Source: Clavibacter michiganensis (GTDB taxonomy: Bacteria > Actinomycetota > Actinomycetes > Actinomycetales > Microbacteriaceae). From it: 64,000 nucleotides of DNA. Below the pieces are notes generated by a model. That model did not search any database. It was not told the origin of the DNA and saw only the letters and a program-made list of their open reading frames with translations. The position numbers were made by a program, and so were the translations under genes. The stretch spans positions 2,418,001 to 2,482,000 of the forward strand of contig MDHJ01000001.1 of the NCBI GenBank assembly GCA_002150995.1. The letters are read 5' to 3'. Shown here in pieces: positions 21,330 to 31,518 of the stretch. Within the stretch, counting starts at the first letter, position 1; every line of letters begins with the position of its first letter.

Positions 21330-22352
21330 CTACTGGCCCGCGGCGGCGGGCTGGGTGCCGAGGATGTCGACGACGAACACGATGGTGTCGGTGCCGCCGA
21401 TGTCCTCGCCGGAGCCCGCGTCGCCGTAGCCGTCGGCCGGCGGGATGATCGCGATGACCTGAGAGCCGACCTTCTGGCCGACGAGCGCCTTCGTGAAGCC
21501 GGGGATGACCTGCGAGGTCACGAAGGTGGCGGACTGGCCGCGGTCCCAGCTGGAGTCGAAGACCTTCTTCGTGTTCCAGTTGATGCCGGTGTACTGCACC
21601 GTGACGCTCGCGCCGTCGGTGACCTCCTCGCCGTCGCCCAACTTGAGGTTCGCGATCCGCGTCTCCGTCGGCGGGTCGGCGTCCGGGATGGTGATGGTGG
21701 GGGCGCCGTCGTCCGCGAGGGTCACCTCGGGGAAGCCCTCGGGCGCGGGCTGGTCCACGCCGTCGGCGCGCGTCGCCGCCTGGCTGAGCACGTCGACCAC
21801 GATGACGATGGGGTCGTCGGCGCCGAGGCCCAGCTGCGTGGCCTGCTCGCCCGCGAAGCCGTCGGCCGCGGGGACGACCGCGACGATGCGCGAGCCGACC
21901 GTGGTGCACTCCACCGCGCGGACCACGCCGGGCACCAGAGCGCCGTCGTTCATGGTGGCGGGGAGGGGGGTCTCCGCGTTGTAGGCGAGCTGCGAGATGG
22001 CCTCGCCCGTCTTCCCGTTGTACGCGGCGAGCGCGATGTCCGCCGTGGCGCCGGCCTCGATCTCGGCGCCGTCGCCCTCGGTGACCACGGTGCGCTCGGT
22101 CGTCTCGACCGTGAGCGGCCCGTCGACCGTGACCTCGGGGGCCGAGCCGAAGTCCCCGGAGACCTCGACCGACTCCGACGCGTCGCCCGAGGGCGTGTCG
22201 ATGCAGGAGGCGCCCGCGGTGCGCGCGCCGGCCGTCGGGCTCGCGGACGGGTCCGCGGTGGTGGTGCCGCCGCCGGTGCAGGCGGACAGCGCCAGGACGG
22301 CGGCCGCGGCCAGGGTGAGGAGGATGCGTCGCTTCACGGGAGTCGCTTTCAT
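21330..22352 (-). CDS. Lipoprotein with two FKBP-type peptidyl-prolyl isomerase domains
   Basis: 340 residues. Signal [18 protein letters not shown] with lipobox cysteine at 25 marks a membrane-anchored extracytoplasmic protein. Two FKBP-like units follow. The first (about 85-200) is degenerate, with [18 protein letters not shown]. The second (about 220-335) is canonical: [47 protein letters not shown] and [11 protein letters not shown]. The second probably supplies prolyl isomerase activity for secreted-protein folding, while the first may only bind. It lies eight bases upstream of dxr on the same strand. Confidence 0.88.
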   Translation of the reverse strand: MKATPVKRRILLTLAAAAVLALSACTGGGTTTADPSASPTAGARTAGASCIDTPSGDASESVEVSGDFGSAPEVTVDGPLTVETTERTVVTEGDGAEIEAGATADIALAAYNGKTGEAISQLAYNAETPLPATMNDGALVPGVVRAVECTTVGSRIVAVVPAADGFAGEQATQLGLGADDPIVIVVDVLSQAATRADGVDQPAPEGFPEVTLADDGAPTITIPDADPPTETRIANLKLGDGEEVTDGASVTVQYTGINWNTKKVFDSSWDRGQSATFVTSQVIPGFTKALVGQKVGSQVIAIIPPADGYGDAGSGEDIGGTDTIVFVVDILGTQPAAAGQ

Positions 22353-22488
22353 CGGCGCGCCGGACGCACCAGGTATGGAGGAGGGACCCGGACAGTCTGC
22401 CCGACGCGGCAGGGGGACGGCTGACAGGGACCGCGTGGGGACCACCGGGATCCGCATCGGCGACGTGCGGGCGGGGCGCCGCCGCGGA

Positions 22489-22980
22489 TCAGGCCTCGGC
22501 CTCGGCGGCCCCGGCCACCACCGTGCGCGGCTCGTGGTGCACCGGGAAGTTGACGGAGCTCGCGATGAAGCACCGCTCGGAGGCGGCCTGGTGCAGCGAG
22601 GCGGCGAGCTCCGCCTGGTCGGCGTCGCGCACCGTGACGACGGGACGCAGGGTGACCTCGACGAAGCGGCCGCCCCCGCCGTCCGTCTGCCGCATGGTGC
22701 CGGTCGGCTCGTCCGCGTAGCCGACGACGACGACGCCGGCCGAGGCCGCCGCGTGGAGGTAGCTGAGGAGGTGGCACTGGGCGAGCGCGGACAGGAGCGT
22801 CTCCTCGGGGTTCCACCGGTCGACGTCGCCGCGGAAGGGGCGGTCGGCGGAGCCGAGCAGATCGTGCTTCCCGGCGGCCCGGACGACGTGGTCGCGGCCG
22901 TACGCGCGGTGGTCGGACGTGCCGGATCCGCGGTCGCCCGTCCACTCGAGGGACAGGGCGTAGCGGTGCTCGATCTGCAT
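22489..22980 (-). CDS. OsmC/Ohr family protein
   Basis: 163 residues. OsmC-fold proteins are thiol peroxidases acting on organic hydroperoxides. The two family cysteines are present: LSALAQCHLLSYL (Cys ~69) and ASERCFIASSVNFPV (Cys ~137), with NPEETLL just before the first. The start MQIEHRYALSLEW matches OsmC-like actinobacterial members. It is divergent from gabT (71 bases) and ends 136 bases before the FKBP gene start. Substrate cannot be told from sequence. Confidence 0.85.
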   Translation of the reverse strand: MQIEHRYALSLEWTGDRGSGTSDHRAYGRDHVVRAAGKHDLLGSADRPFRGDVDRWNPEETLLSALAQCHLLSYLHAAASAGVVVVGYADEPTGTMRQTDGGGGRFVEVTLRPVVTVRDADQAELAASLHQAASERCFIASSVNFPVHHEPRTVVAGAAEAEA

Positions 22981-23051
22981 GGGACCACGGTAGCCGCCCG
23001 GACCGCGGCCCTCCCGGATACCGCTGCCCGCGCGGGTAGGCTCGCCGGATC

Positions 23052-24467
23052 ATGACTGACACCCTGGACTCCGCCCTGGTCGGCATCCCTGCCGGCACCG
23101 ACTCCGACTCCCCCGCCGCGACCGACCGCGACGCGCGCCCGCAGGTGCCGCAGGAGCGACGCGTCGTGACGGAGATCCCCGGCCCGCTCTCGCGCGCGCT
23201 GCACGAGCGCCGGAAGCGCGTGGTGCCGCCCGGCGTCGCGTCCCTCCTGCCCGTCTACGTGGCCCGCGCGCACGGCGCGATCGTGGAGGACGTGGACGGC
23301 AACCGCTTCATCGACCTGGGCGCCGGGATCGGCGTGACCACCGTCGGCCACACGCGCCAGGAGGTCGTGGACGCGGCGACCGCGCAGCTCGGCGACGTGA
23401 TCCACACGCTGTTCACGGTGACGCCCTACGAGGAGTACGTGCGCGTGGCGGAGCTCCTCGCGGAGCACACGCCCGGCACGCACGAGAAGCGCACGGTGCT
23501 CGTGAACTCGGGCGCGGAGGCGGTGGAGAACGGCGTGAAGATCGCGCGCAAGCACACGGGCCGGCGTGCGGTGGCGGTGCTCGACCACGGCTACCACGGG
23601 CGCACCAACCTCACCATGGCGATGAACTACAAGGCCTCGCCGTACGGCACCGGCTTCGGCCCCTTCGCCGGCGACGTGTACCACGCGCCGAGCTCCTACC
23701 CGTATCACGACGGGCTCTCCGGGGCCGAGGCCGCGGCCCGCACGATCGCGTACCTCGAGAAGCGCATCGGCGCGTCCGACCTCGCGTGCGTCGTGGCCGA
23801 ACCCATCCAGGGCGAGGGCGGCTTCATGGTCCCCGCCGACGGCTTCCTTCCGGCGCTGCAGGAGTGGTGCACGGCGAACGGCGTCGTGTTCATCGCGGAC
23901 GAGATCCAGAGCGGCCTGGCGCGCACCGGGCGCTTCTTCGCGAGCGAGCACCTCGGCCTGGTGCCGGACCTCGTGCTCACCGCCAAGGGCATCGCGGGCG
24001 GACTGCCGCTCGCCGGCGTGACCGGCCGTGCCGAGATCATGGACTCCGCCCACGCCGGCGGGCTCGGCGGCACGTTCGGCGGCAACCCCGTGGCGGCCGC
24101 GGCGGCCGTCGCCGTGTTCGAGGCCATCGAGACGCACGGCCTCCTCGCCGAGGCCACGCGGATCGGCGAGCACCTGCACCGCGCGCTGGGCGCGCTGCAG
24201 GCGGAGCACGACATCGTGGGCGACGTGCGCGGCATCGGCGCGATGGTCGCGATCGAGCTCGTGCAGCCGGGCACCGGATCCACCACCAAGGAGCCCAACG
24301 CCGAGGCCGTGGCCGCCATCGCGGCGTACTGCCACGCGCACGGCGTGATCATCCTCACGGCGGGCACGTACGGGAACGTCCTCCGGTTCCTGCCGAGCCT
24401 CGCCATCTCCGAGGCGCTCCTCGACGACGCCCTCGGCGTCATCGCCGACGCGTTCCGGGCGCTGTGA
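23052..24467 (+). CDS. gabT: 4-aminobutyrate aminotransferase (class III, PLP)
   Basis: Transfers the amino group of GABA to 2-oxoglutarate, giving succinic semialdehyde. Class III features: FIDLGAGIGVTTVGH, NSGAEAVENGVKIARKHTGR, EPIQGEGG, FIADEIQSGLARTGRFF and the PLP lysine in LTAKGIAGGLPLAG (near residue 312). 471 residues with a ~45-residue N-terminal lead. The stop overlaps the next gene start (TGATG at 24465), so it forms a unit with the asparaginase. No succinic semialdehyde dehydrogenase is adjacent. A related omega-amino acid substrate is possible. Confidence 0.88.
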   Translation: MTDTLDSALVGIPAGTDSDSPAATDRDARPQVPQERRVVTEIPGPLSRALHERRKRVVPPGVASLLPVYVARAHGAIVEDVDGNRFIDLGAGIGVTTVGHTRQEVVDAATAQLGDVIHTLFTVTPYEEYVRVAELLAEHTPGTHEKRTVLVNSGAEAVENGVKIARKHTGRRAVAVLDHGYHGRTNLTMAMNYKASPYGTGFGPFAGDVYHAPSSYPYHDGLSGAEAAARTIAYLEKRIGASDLACVVAEPIQGEGGFMVPADGFLPALQEWCTANGVVFIADEIQSGLARTGRFFASEHLGLVPDLVLTAKGIAGGLPLAGVTGRAEIMDSAHAGGLGGTFGGNPVAAAAAVAVFEAIETHGLLAEATRIGEHLHRALGALQAEHDIVGDVRGIGAMVAIELVQPGTGSTTKEPNAEAVAAIAAYCHAHGVIILTAGTYGNVLRFLPSLAISEALLDDALGVIADAFRAL

Positions 24468-25477
24468 TGGCGGCCGCCGTCGAGACCATCCCCGTCCAGG
24501 GCGCCGTCGAGCTCGCGGTGCTCGACCGGAGCGGATTCGTGGAGTCGCGCCACATCGGAGCGGCGGTCGTCCTGTCGCCCGCGGGAGAGGTGCTGCGCGA
24601 GGCGGGCGACGCGACGACGCCCGTCTTCCCCCGCTCGAGCATGAAGCCCTTCCAGGCGCTCGCGGTGCTCGCGAGCGGCGCGGAGCTGACCGAGGAGGAG
24701 CACGTGCTCGCCACGGCCAGCCACGCCGCGACCGCGCGGCACGTGGAGGTCGTGCGAGGGATCCTCGCGAAGGCGGGGCTCGACGAGTCCGCCCTCCGCT
24801 GCCCCGCCGACTGGCCGCTCGACCGGGCCGCGCGCGACGAGCTCGTGCGCACCGGGGTCCCCGCCTCCCCCGTCTACATGAACTGCTCCGGCAAGCACGC
24901 CGCGATGCTGCTCGCCTGCGTGACCAACGGCTGGTCGACGGACGACTACCTGCACCCGGACCACCCCCTCCAGGTGCGCATCCGCGACGTCGTCGAGCGG
25001 TTCACGGGGGAGCGCATCGCGACCACCGGCGTCGACGGCTGCGGCGCTCCCGTGCACGCGATGTCGCTCACGGCGCTCGCGCGGGGGATCCACCGCATCG
25101 CGACCTCCGCACCCGGATCGCCCTTCGCGCTGTACCGCCATGCGGCGGCGCTCACCGCGGCGGTGCGCGCGCACGGCTGGGCCATCGACGGACCCGGCCG
25201 CGCCAACACCGTCGTGATCGAGCGCCTCGGGCTGTTCGCCAAGGGCGGCGCCGAGGGGATCATGATCATGACGGCGCCGGACGGCACCACGGTGGCGTCG
25301 AAGACGCTCGACGGGAGCCTCCGGGCGTCGACGATCGTGGCGCTGGAGCTGCTCGCCCAGGCGGGAGCGATCACGCCCGAGGACGTGGAGCGCGTGCGCC
25401 CCGAGCTCGACCTCGTGGTGCTCGGCGGCGGTGCGCCCGTCGGCGAGATCCGGGTGTCGCCCTCGCTCATCGGCTGA
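24467..25477 (+). CDS. Asparaginase (AnsA / asparaginase_II family)
   Basis: 336 residues matching the actinobacterial and rhizobial asparaginase type unrelated to E. coli AnsA/AnsB. Conserved pieces: PRSSMKPFQALAVL, ATASHAATARHVE, MNCSGKHAAMLLAC, TTGVDGCGAPVHAMSL and DGTTVASKTLDGSLRAS. It likely releases ammonia from asparagine. Translation is coupled to gabT by TGATG, suggesting joint use of amino acids as nitrogen sources. The last 11 bases overlap the 3' end of the convergent FtsK-like gene. Confidence 0.83.
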   Translation: MAAAVETIPVQGAVELAVLDRSGFVESRHIGAAVVLSPAGEVLREAGDATTPVFPRSSMKPFQALAVLASGAELTEEEHVLATASHAATARHVEVVRGILAKAGLDESALRCPADWPLDRAARDELVRTGVPASPVYMNCSGKHAAMLLACVTNGWSTDDYLHPDHPLQVRIRDVVERFTGERIATTGVDGCGAPVHAMSLTALARGIHRIATSAPGSPFALYRHAAALTAAVRAHGWAIDGPGRANTVVIERLGLFAKGGAEGIMIMTAPDGTTVASKTLDGSLRASTIVALELLAQAGAITPEDVERVRPELDLVVLGGGAPVGEIRVSPSLIG

Positions 25478-28400
25478 CCGCCGGCGTCCGCCCGAGCGCG
25501 GCGTGCGCGCCGGGGCGGTGCGCTGCCGCCGGACGCCCGCCGGGCTCCTGCCCGCCGGACCCCTGCCCGCCGGACCCCTGCGGGTCGGACCCCTGCAGGG
25601 CGGGCTCGAGACCCGCGACGGTGGCGGGTGGCCACGAGCAGCGGCCGGTGCGGCCGTCGGGCGCGACGATCCACGCCCTCCCGGGGACCGGCGCCAGCGG
25701 CGGCGGCACGTCGCGGATGCGCAGGAGCGTGCGTGCATCCCGCGGGACGCAACCCTCCAGCACGACGCTGCCGGCGCGGCGGAGCGCCGCGAGGAGCGGG
25801 CCGCGGAGGAGCCAGGCGTCGGGGTCCGCGACGACGACGCGCAGCCGGACCCCCTCGCGAGCGGGAGCGTGGGCGCTACCCGTCGCCCCCGGTCCGGCCG
25901 CCTCGGCGGGGAACGGATGCGGGGGCGACCAGCCGGAGGGGAGTCCCTCGGCCTCGACCGCGTCGATGCCGAGCCCGCGGAGGCGCGCGACCGCGAGCGC
26001 GGGCGACGGGGTGACGAGCGCGTGAACGTCGCCGGCGAAGAGCGCGACGCGGGGCGCGTGATCCGGGGCTCCGCGGGCGCGCCCGCCGTGCCCTCAGGGC
26101 CGGCCGCGCCCGCCGTGGCCGCGGAGCCGTCGGGCGGGAGCGCCACCTGGATGCGCTCTCCCCGCCACTCCCCCGCGCCCGGCGTCGCGCGGGGATCGAA
26201 CAGGCGCGGCTCGCCGTCCGCCAGCAGGTGCTCCTGGCGGGACGGCAGGGCGAGGAGGACCGGCGGTCCCGCGGCGGCGGCCACCACCTGCAGCGGGCCC
26301 CCCGCACGGCGGCCCGTGACGGCGAGCGCCACCCCGGCGTGCGGGCCCTCGCGGACGACGACGGCCATCATCTCGAGCAGGGCGGTCTGGTGATCCGGTG
26401 CCAGGCGGGACACGGCGACGTCGAGGTCGTCGACGAGCACGATCAGCCGGCCGCGCGGGCCGTCGGAGCGGCGGATCCGCGCCACGACCGCCGCGACGGC
26501 ATCCCAGCACCCCTCGACGTCGCCCGGGACCTCGCGCACCTCGACGCCCCCCGCCCGGGCCGACGCTCCCAGCGTGCGGAGGCAGGTGCTGCGGCCGGAC
26601 CCCGTGCCGCCCACCACCACGAGGTGGCCGTCGACGGCGGGCCGCCAGACGGCCGTCGCCCGTCGCTGCTCGGCCGGCAGGTCGACGAGGGCGAACGGGA
26701 TGGCGGGACCGCCCCCGTGGGACGTCGTCGGCGCGGTGGAAGGCGCCCGAGAGGCGGACGTCGTCGAGCGATGCGGTGCCTGCGCGAGCGCGGCGAGCGG
26801 GACGCGCGGGGGCAGCGGATCCGACCACGGGCGCCGCAGGGGGGCCCGCGCGGCCCGGGAGGCGGCGATGCGGGCCAGGTCGTCGGCCGTCGTGACCGCC
26901 ACCTGGACCGGACGGGCCGCCGCGCCGTGGGCGGCGACCAGGCATCGACCGACGGGCGCGTCCGCGAGGCGCGCCGCCTCGGCCGTCCCGAGCAGGGCCC
27001 GGCTGTCGGCCTCGTTGTTGACGCGCAGGGACAGCCGGAGGTCGCAGTTGGCGAGCACGGAGTCGCGCACGACGCCCGCGGGCCGCTGCGTGCAGAGGAT
27101 CAGGTGCATGCCCAGCGACCGGCCCCGGGCCGCGACGTCGGCGACGACCTCGTGCAGGCCGTCCTGGTCGGCCAGGAGGGCGGCGAGCTCGTCGACCACG
27201 ATGAGCAGGCGCGGCAGCGCGCCGGCCGCGGCGGGATCGTCGACGTCACGGGCCCCGCACGCCCGGAGGGTGCGCTCGCGGTGGCGCACCTCCGCCCGCA
27301 GGCTGTCGAGGGCCCGGTGGGCGCCCTGCCCGTCGAGGTCGGTGACGAGGCCCACGGCGTGCGGCAGGACCAGCAGGGGGTCGAACGCGGCGCCGCCCTT
27401 GAAGTCGACGAGGAGCACGGTGACCTCCTCGGGCGGGTGCGCGGCGGCCAGCGCCGCGATCCAGGTGACGAGCAGCTCGCTCTTGCCGCTGCCGGTCGTT
27501 CCCGCGACGACCGCGTGCGGGCCGTCCGCGACCAGGTCGACGGCGACGGGTCCCGCGTGCCCGACGCCGATGACGGCCGCCAGGCCGCGGGCCGCGGCCG
27601 TGCCCGAGCCCGCCTCCGACGCCAGGTCGGCGAAGGGCACCCGCGCGGGGAGGGGTGCCCGGGCCGCCGCGAGGCCGCGCCGGCGGGCGAGCTCGGCGAG
27701 CTCGGCGGCCAGGCGCTCCGCCTCGTGGAGCGAGACGAGCTCGAGGCGCACGCGGCCCGTGCGGGTGAGCCGCGGCGTCCCGGCCTCGGCCCCGTCATCG
27801 TCGTCGAAGGCGCGCGCGGCGGTCGCCGGGTCCGCGACGCGCGCCTCGGCGCCCTCCGCGGCGGTGCCCGCGGCGAGGACGCGCGCGGCCCCGGGGGTCC
27901 CGACGTCCAGCACCGTGCGGCACGCGGCGGGGAGCGCCTCGACCCGGTGGGCGGCGGCCAGCACGACCTCCCGCGCGGCGATCCGCACGCGGATGCAGGA
28001 GGCTCCCGGCTCGGATGCGCCGACGGCGTCGGGCTCCGGCTCGCGCAGGTCCGCGGCGTGCGGGAGTCGCGCGAGCCAGTCCCACGCGGGGCCGGCCGGA
28101 CGCGACACGATGCGGAGGTCGTCGGGCGGGAGCGCGTGCACGAGCTGCACGACGATGCCGCGGAGCACGGGCGCGACCACGGCGGGCGCGCCGCGGAGCC
28201 CGAGGCCCCCGGCCGCGGGGACGAGGACGGGGGCGTCGGGGACCCAGCCGACGGCATCCGCCCACCGGAGCGCGGGATGCTCCGCCGCCGGGATCCGGCG
28301 GGGTGAGGACCGGCCGAGCGACATCCGGCGGAGCGGGAGCAGGCGCGGCCGGAGCCGGACGCGCGACCGGGCGGCGGGCGCCTCCCCCGGGACCCGCGCC

Positions 28401-28843
28401 TGGGGGTCGCCGCGCCAGACCATGCCGCTCGGCACCTCCCCCGTGCCGAGGACGAGGACCGGCGCGGCGCCGTCGCCGCCGGGATGCGCGCGCCAGAGGA
28501 GCGCGGGGTTGGCGGAACCGTCGAGGATGCCGCGCGCGGAGGGCGCGCGGGAGCGCAGGAGCACGCGCGCGGCCGCGATGCGGGTGCGGACCTCCTCGTG
28601 CAGCCGCTCGGCCGCGGCCCGCGCCTCGCGCCGTGCGCGACGCGCCGCCCGGCGGCCGCCGATGCGCTGGTCCGCGACGCCCGCCACCGCGACCACGGGC
28701 CCGAGCGCCGCGAACAGCAGCGCGTACGGGGAGCGCGTGACGGCCCAGACGGCGACGCTGACCACGAGCGGCGCCGCGACGCCGAGCACGGGGAACGGCG
28801 GGGGCGGGGCGGGCGCGGGAGACGGGGGCGGGGCGATGTCCAT
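25467..28843 (-). CDS. FtsK/SpoIIIE (EccC/EssC-like) membrane ATPase (frame broken once)
   Basis: About 1125 residues restored. Two membrane helices are near the N-terminus (VLGVAAPLVVSVAVWAV and LFAALGPVVAVAGV, residues ~22-60). The first FtsK domain has Walker A GTTGSGKSELL (Lys ~454) and Walker B LLIVVDELAALL. The second has a degenerate Walker A GGTGSGRST, with Arg in place of Lys at ~751, and LIVLVDDLDV. This order (two N-terminal helices, tandem FtsK domains, later ones degenerate) resembles type VII secretion motor EccC/EssC more than the chromosome pump FtsK, and no gamma domain is seen. The frame changes near 26062-26066: agccccgga needs one C to give EPPDHAPRVALFAGDV. It lies 86 bases downstream of the transglutaminase-like gene. 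No WXG100 substrate gene is in the window. Confidence 0.78.
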
Positions 28844-28929
28844 CGGGCGAGGACATCACGCCGGGCCTGCCGACCGCGGGGATCCGCACGGGACGGGGAC
28901 GGAGGACGCGGACGCGCCCTGGGGAGGCG

Positions 28930-31518
28930 TCAGCGGCCGCCCGGCCGCCGTGCATCCCGTGCACCGCGCGTCCCGCGCATCTCGCGCGCCCCGCGTGCCT
29001 CCCGCGCGCGGCGCAGCGACGCGAGCGACACCATGGCGCGGAGCCGCTGCCTCCGGGTCCGGCCGGCGTCCATGCGGGCGACCAGCTCCTCGACGCGGCG
29101 CCACGCGGCGTCGGCCAGCGGATCCGGCACCTCCCGGGTGCGAACGCCGAGCGGTCGGCGACGTCCGCGAGCCCCCGCGCGCCGCCCACGCGCGCGAGCC
29201 GCGCCACCTCGCGGCGGGTGGCCGCGACGGGCGGGACGAGCCCGCGGTCCAGGGCCCCGTCGCGGAACTCGTCCCACGCGCCGCCGACCCGGTCGCGTGC
29301 GGCCGCGGCTCGGCGCCGACGGTGCCGACGCCGGACCTTCGCGCCGACGACCGCGAGGAACGGGGATGCGGCGAGGCCGAGGGCGAGCAGCGACCACCCG
29401 GCGACCCGGACGGCGGCGAGGACCGCCTGGAGCGCCGGGTCGACCTCGGGCCGGTCGTCGCGGCCCGCGTCCGGGGCGTGCGGTCCTCGGGCTCGACCTG
29501 CTCCTCCACGGGCGGCGGCAGCACGGTCTGGGGGCGGGCCACCTCGGTCGGCTCGTCGGGCAGGGCGTCGGGGACGTCGCGGACGGGCGGGTTCGGATCC
29601 ACCGCGACCCAGCCGGAGGAGGCCGTGTCGACCTCGATCCACGCCGTCACGTCGGAGCCCGTGACGGCCACCGGCCCGCCGTCCGCGGCGCGCACGGCCT
29701 CCTCGCCCGGGCGAACCCCATCACGACGCGCACGGGGAAGCCGAGCTCGTCGGCCATCAGGGCCGCCGCGACCGCGTACTGCTCGGCGTCGCCCAGCATG
29801 GGGCGGGTGGTGAGGAGGTCGGCGATGCGCTCGGCGGAGTGGCCGGACCTGCTGAAGGGCGCGTCGCCCACCCCGTGGCTGACGTACCCGTCGGCGCGCA
29901 GGGCCGAGATCGCGGCGACGAGCTGCGCGCCCGGCGAGGCTGGCGTGGCGCCGGCCGCATCGGCGCCGCCCGACGTGGCGCCGTCGGGCGCCGCGGTCGA
30001 CGCCTGGACCTGCGCCTGGATCTCGTCCGGCACGCCCGTGGGCCGCGGCGCGACCGCATCGCCCGGACGCTCGTCGGCCAGCGACGCGAGCGGGGGCGTG
30101 GAGGCGACGACCGCCTCGATCTCGTAGGCGTCGCCCGCCGTGAGACCGCCGATCACCGCGCCGGTCGCCGTCGCGTCGTCGTAGTAGAACGAGTCGGCGA
30201 GGCGTCCGCCGTCGTCCCCCGCGAACCCGATGCGCTCGAGCCGCCCGGCACCCGGCAGCCAGACGCCGCGATAGGCGCCGATGACGACGTCGAGCGTGAC
30301 GTCGTCGCCGGCGACGCCGGCCTGGTCGAGCCGGTACGGCACGCGCGCGAACGTCCCCGAGGCCTGTCCGGTGCGGGACGCGTCGACGCTGCCGCGCGCG
30401 CCGCCCACGCCGTAGACGACGCCGTCGTAGGTGTCGAGCGCCGCCAGGCGCACGCGACCGCCGGCGGGCAGGCCGGAGACGCGGAACAGGGTGTCGTCGA
30501 CGGCCGGGGCCTTCCAGTACGTGCGGAAGGACGACAGCGGGCTGACCTGCTCGCGAGGGTCGAACGGCTGCTCGACGGTGGAGCGGAGGGCGGTGCGGGC
30601 GACGTCGGGCGGGGCGGCGGCGGTCGCCGCCACGCCCGCCACGAGCGCGACGGCGATGACGGCGGCCGCCGCGACCCCGGTGCGCGCGCCGGAGCGGCGC
30701 CGGTCGGCCGCGGACTCCACGGGGATGCCCGACTGCCGGCCGAGACGGCGGACGGCGCGATGCCGGCGACGCCAGCGGCAGCGCGCGATCCACAGAAGCG
30801 CCGTCGCGAGCCAGGCCAGGGACACGGGCACGAGGAGCCACGAGGCGTCGGGCGCGTCGGGACCCTGGCTGCGGTCCGGGCCCAGGGCGGCCGCGGCGAC
30901 GAGGATCACGAGGGACGGGATCACGGCGAGCTCGGGCCGACGGGAGCGCAGCGCGACGGTGACGCCGACCACCGATCCCAGCAGGACGAGCGCGAACGCC
31001 GGCACGAGGAGGGCCTGGTAGTCGCCGACGGGGAGCGCGATGGTCAGCAGGCGCACGATCCCGAGGGACGCGCCCTCGACGAGCTCGCCGAGGCCCGCGA
31101 GCGTGGGCCGCCAGCCGTCGGCCGCGCCCGTCGGCACCGCGAGCGGCACCCCGAGCGCGAGGAACGCGACGAGGACCGCGCCCGCGACCACGGCGCTGCC
31201 CCAGCGGAGCCGGGCGCAGGCGACGGCGATGAGCGCGCCGACGGCCAGCGTGACGGCCGCCATCCGGACGAACGACGCGTCGCGGTACACGGGCCAGAAG
31301 GCGGCCGCGGCGAGGGCGGTGAGCAGGCCGATCGCGAGGACGGGGACGAGGGTGCGGCCCGGGTCGCGGGAGCCGGCCGGCACGCGGCCGCGGGCGCGGG
31401 CGCGGCCTGCGCCGGCGCCGCCGCCGCGGACGCGCGCGGTCCCGCGGCGGGGCTCGGCGGCGCGGCGACCGGACGCCGGCCGCCCGTCGGCGCGACCGGA
31501 CGCGCCGGACGCGCTCAC
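28930..31518 (-). CDS. Membrane protein with catalytically dead transglutaminase-like domain (frame broken three times)
   Basis: About 863 residues restored. Residues ~50-280 hold seven or so membrane helices (LVPVLAIGLLTALAAAAFW, AVVAGAVLVAFLALGV...). A large extracellular region contains the transglutaminase core: GDAEQYAVAAALMADELGFPVRVVMGF and VTGSDVTAWIEVD...GWVAVDPNP. The core would normally read GxCEQ(F/Y)A and DxHAW; here the Cys is Ala (~578) and the His is Thr (~625). A last helix (~690, VAGWSLLALGLAASPFLAVVG) and a basic cytosolic tail follow. Frame changes near 29706-29709, 29473-29476 and 29137-29139, each repaired by one C. The GTG start overlaps the DUF58 stop (GTGA). It belongs to the MoxR-DUF58-TGase set; the role is probably structural. 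Confidence 0.8.

Noticed and set aside
25467-28843. Chromosome translocase FtsK
   Set aside because: No C-terminal gamma domain or four-helix N-terminal region; two helices and tandem, partly degenerate ATPase domains fit EccC/EssC-like motors better.
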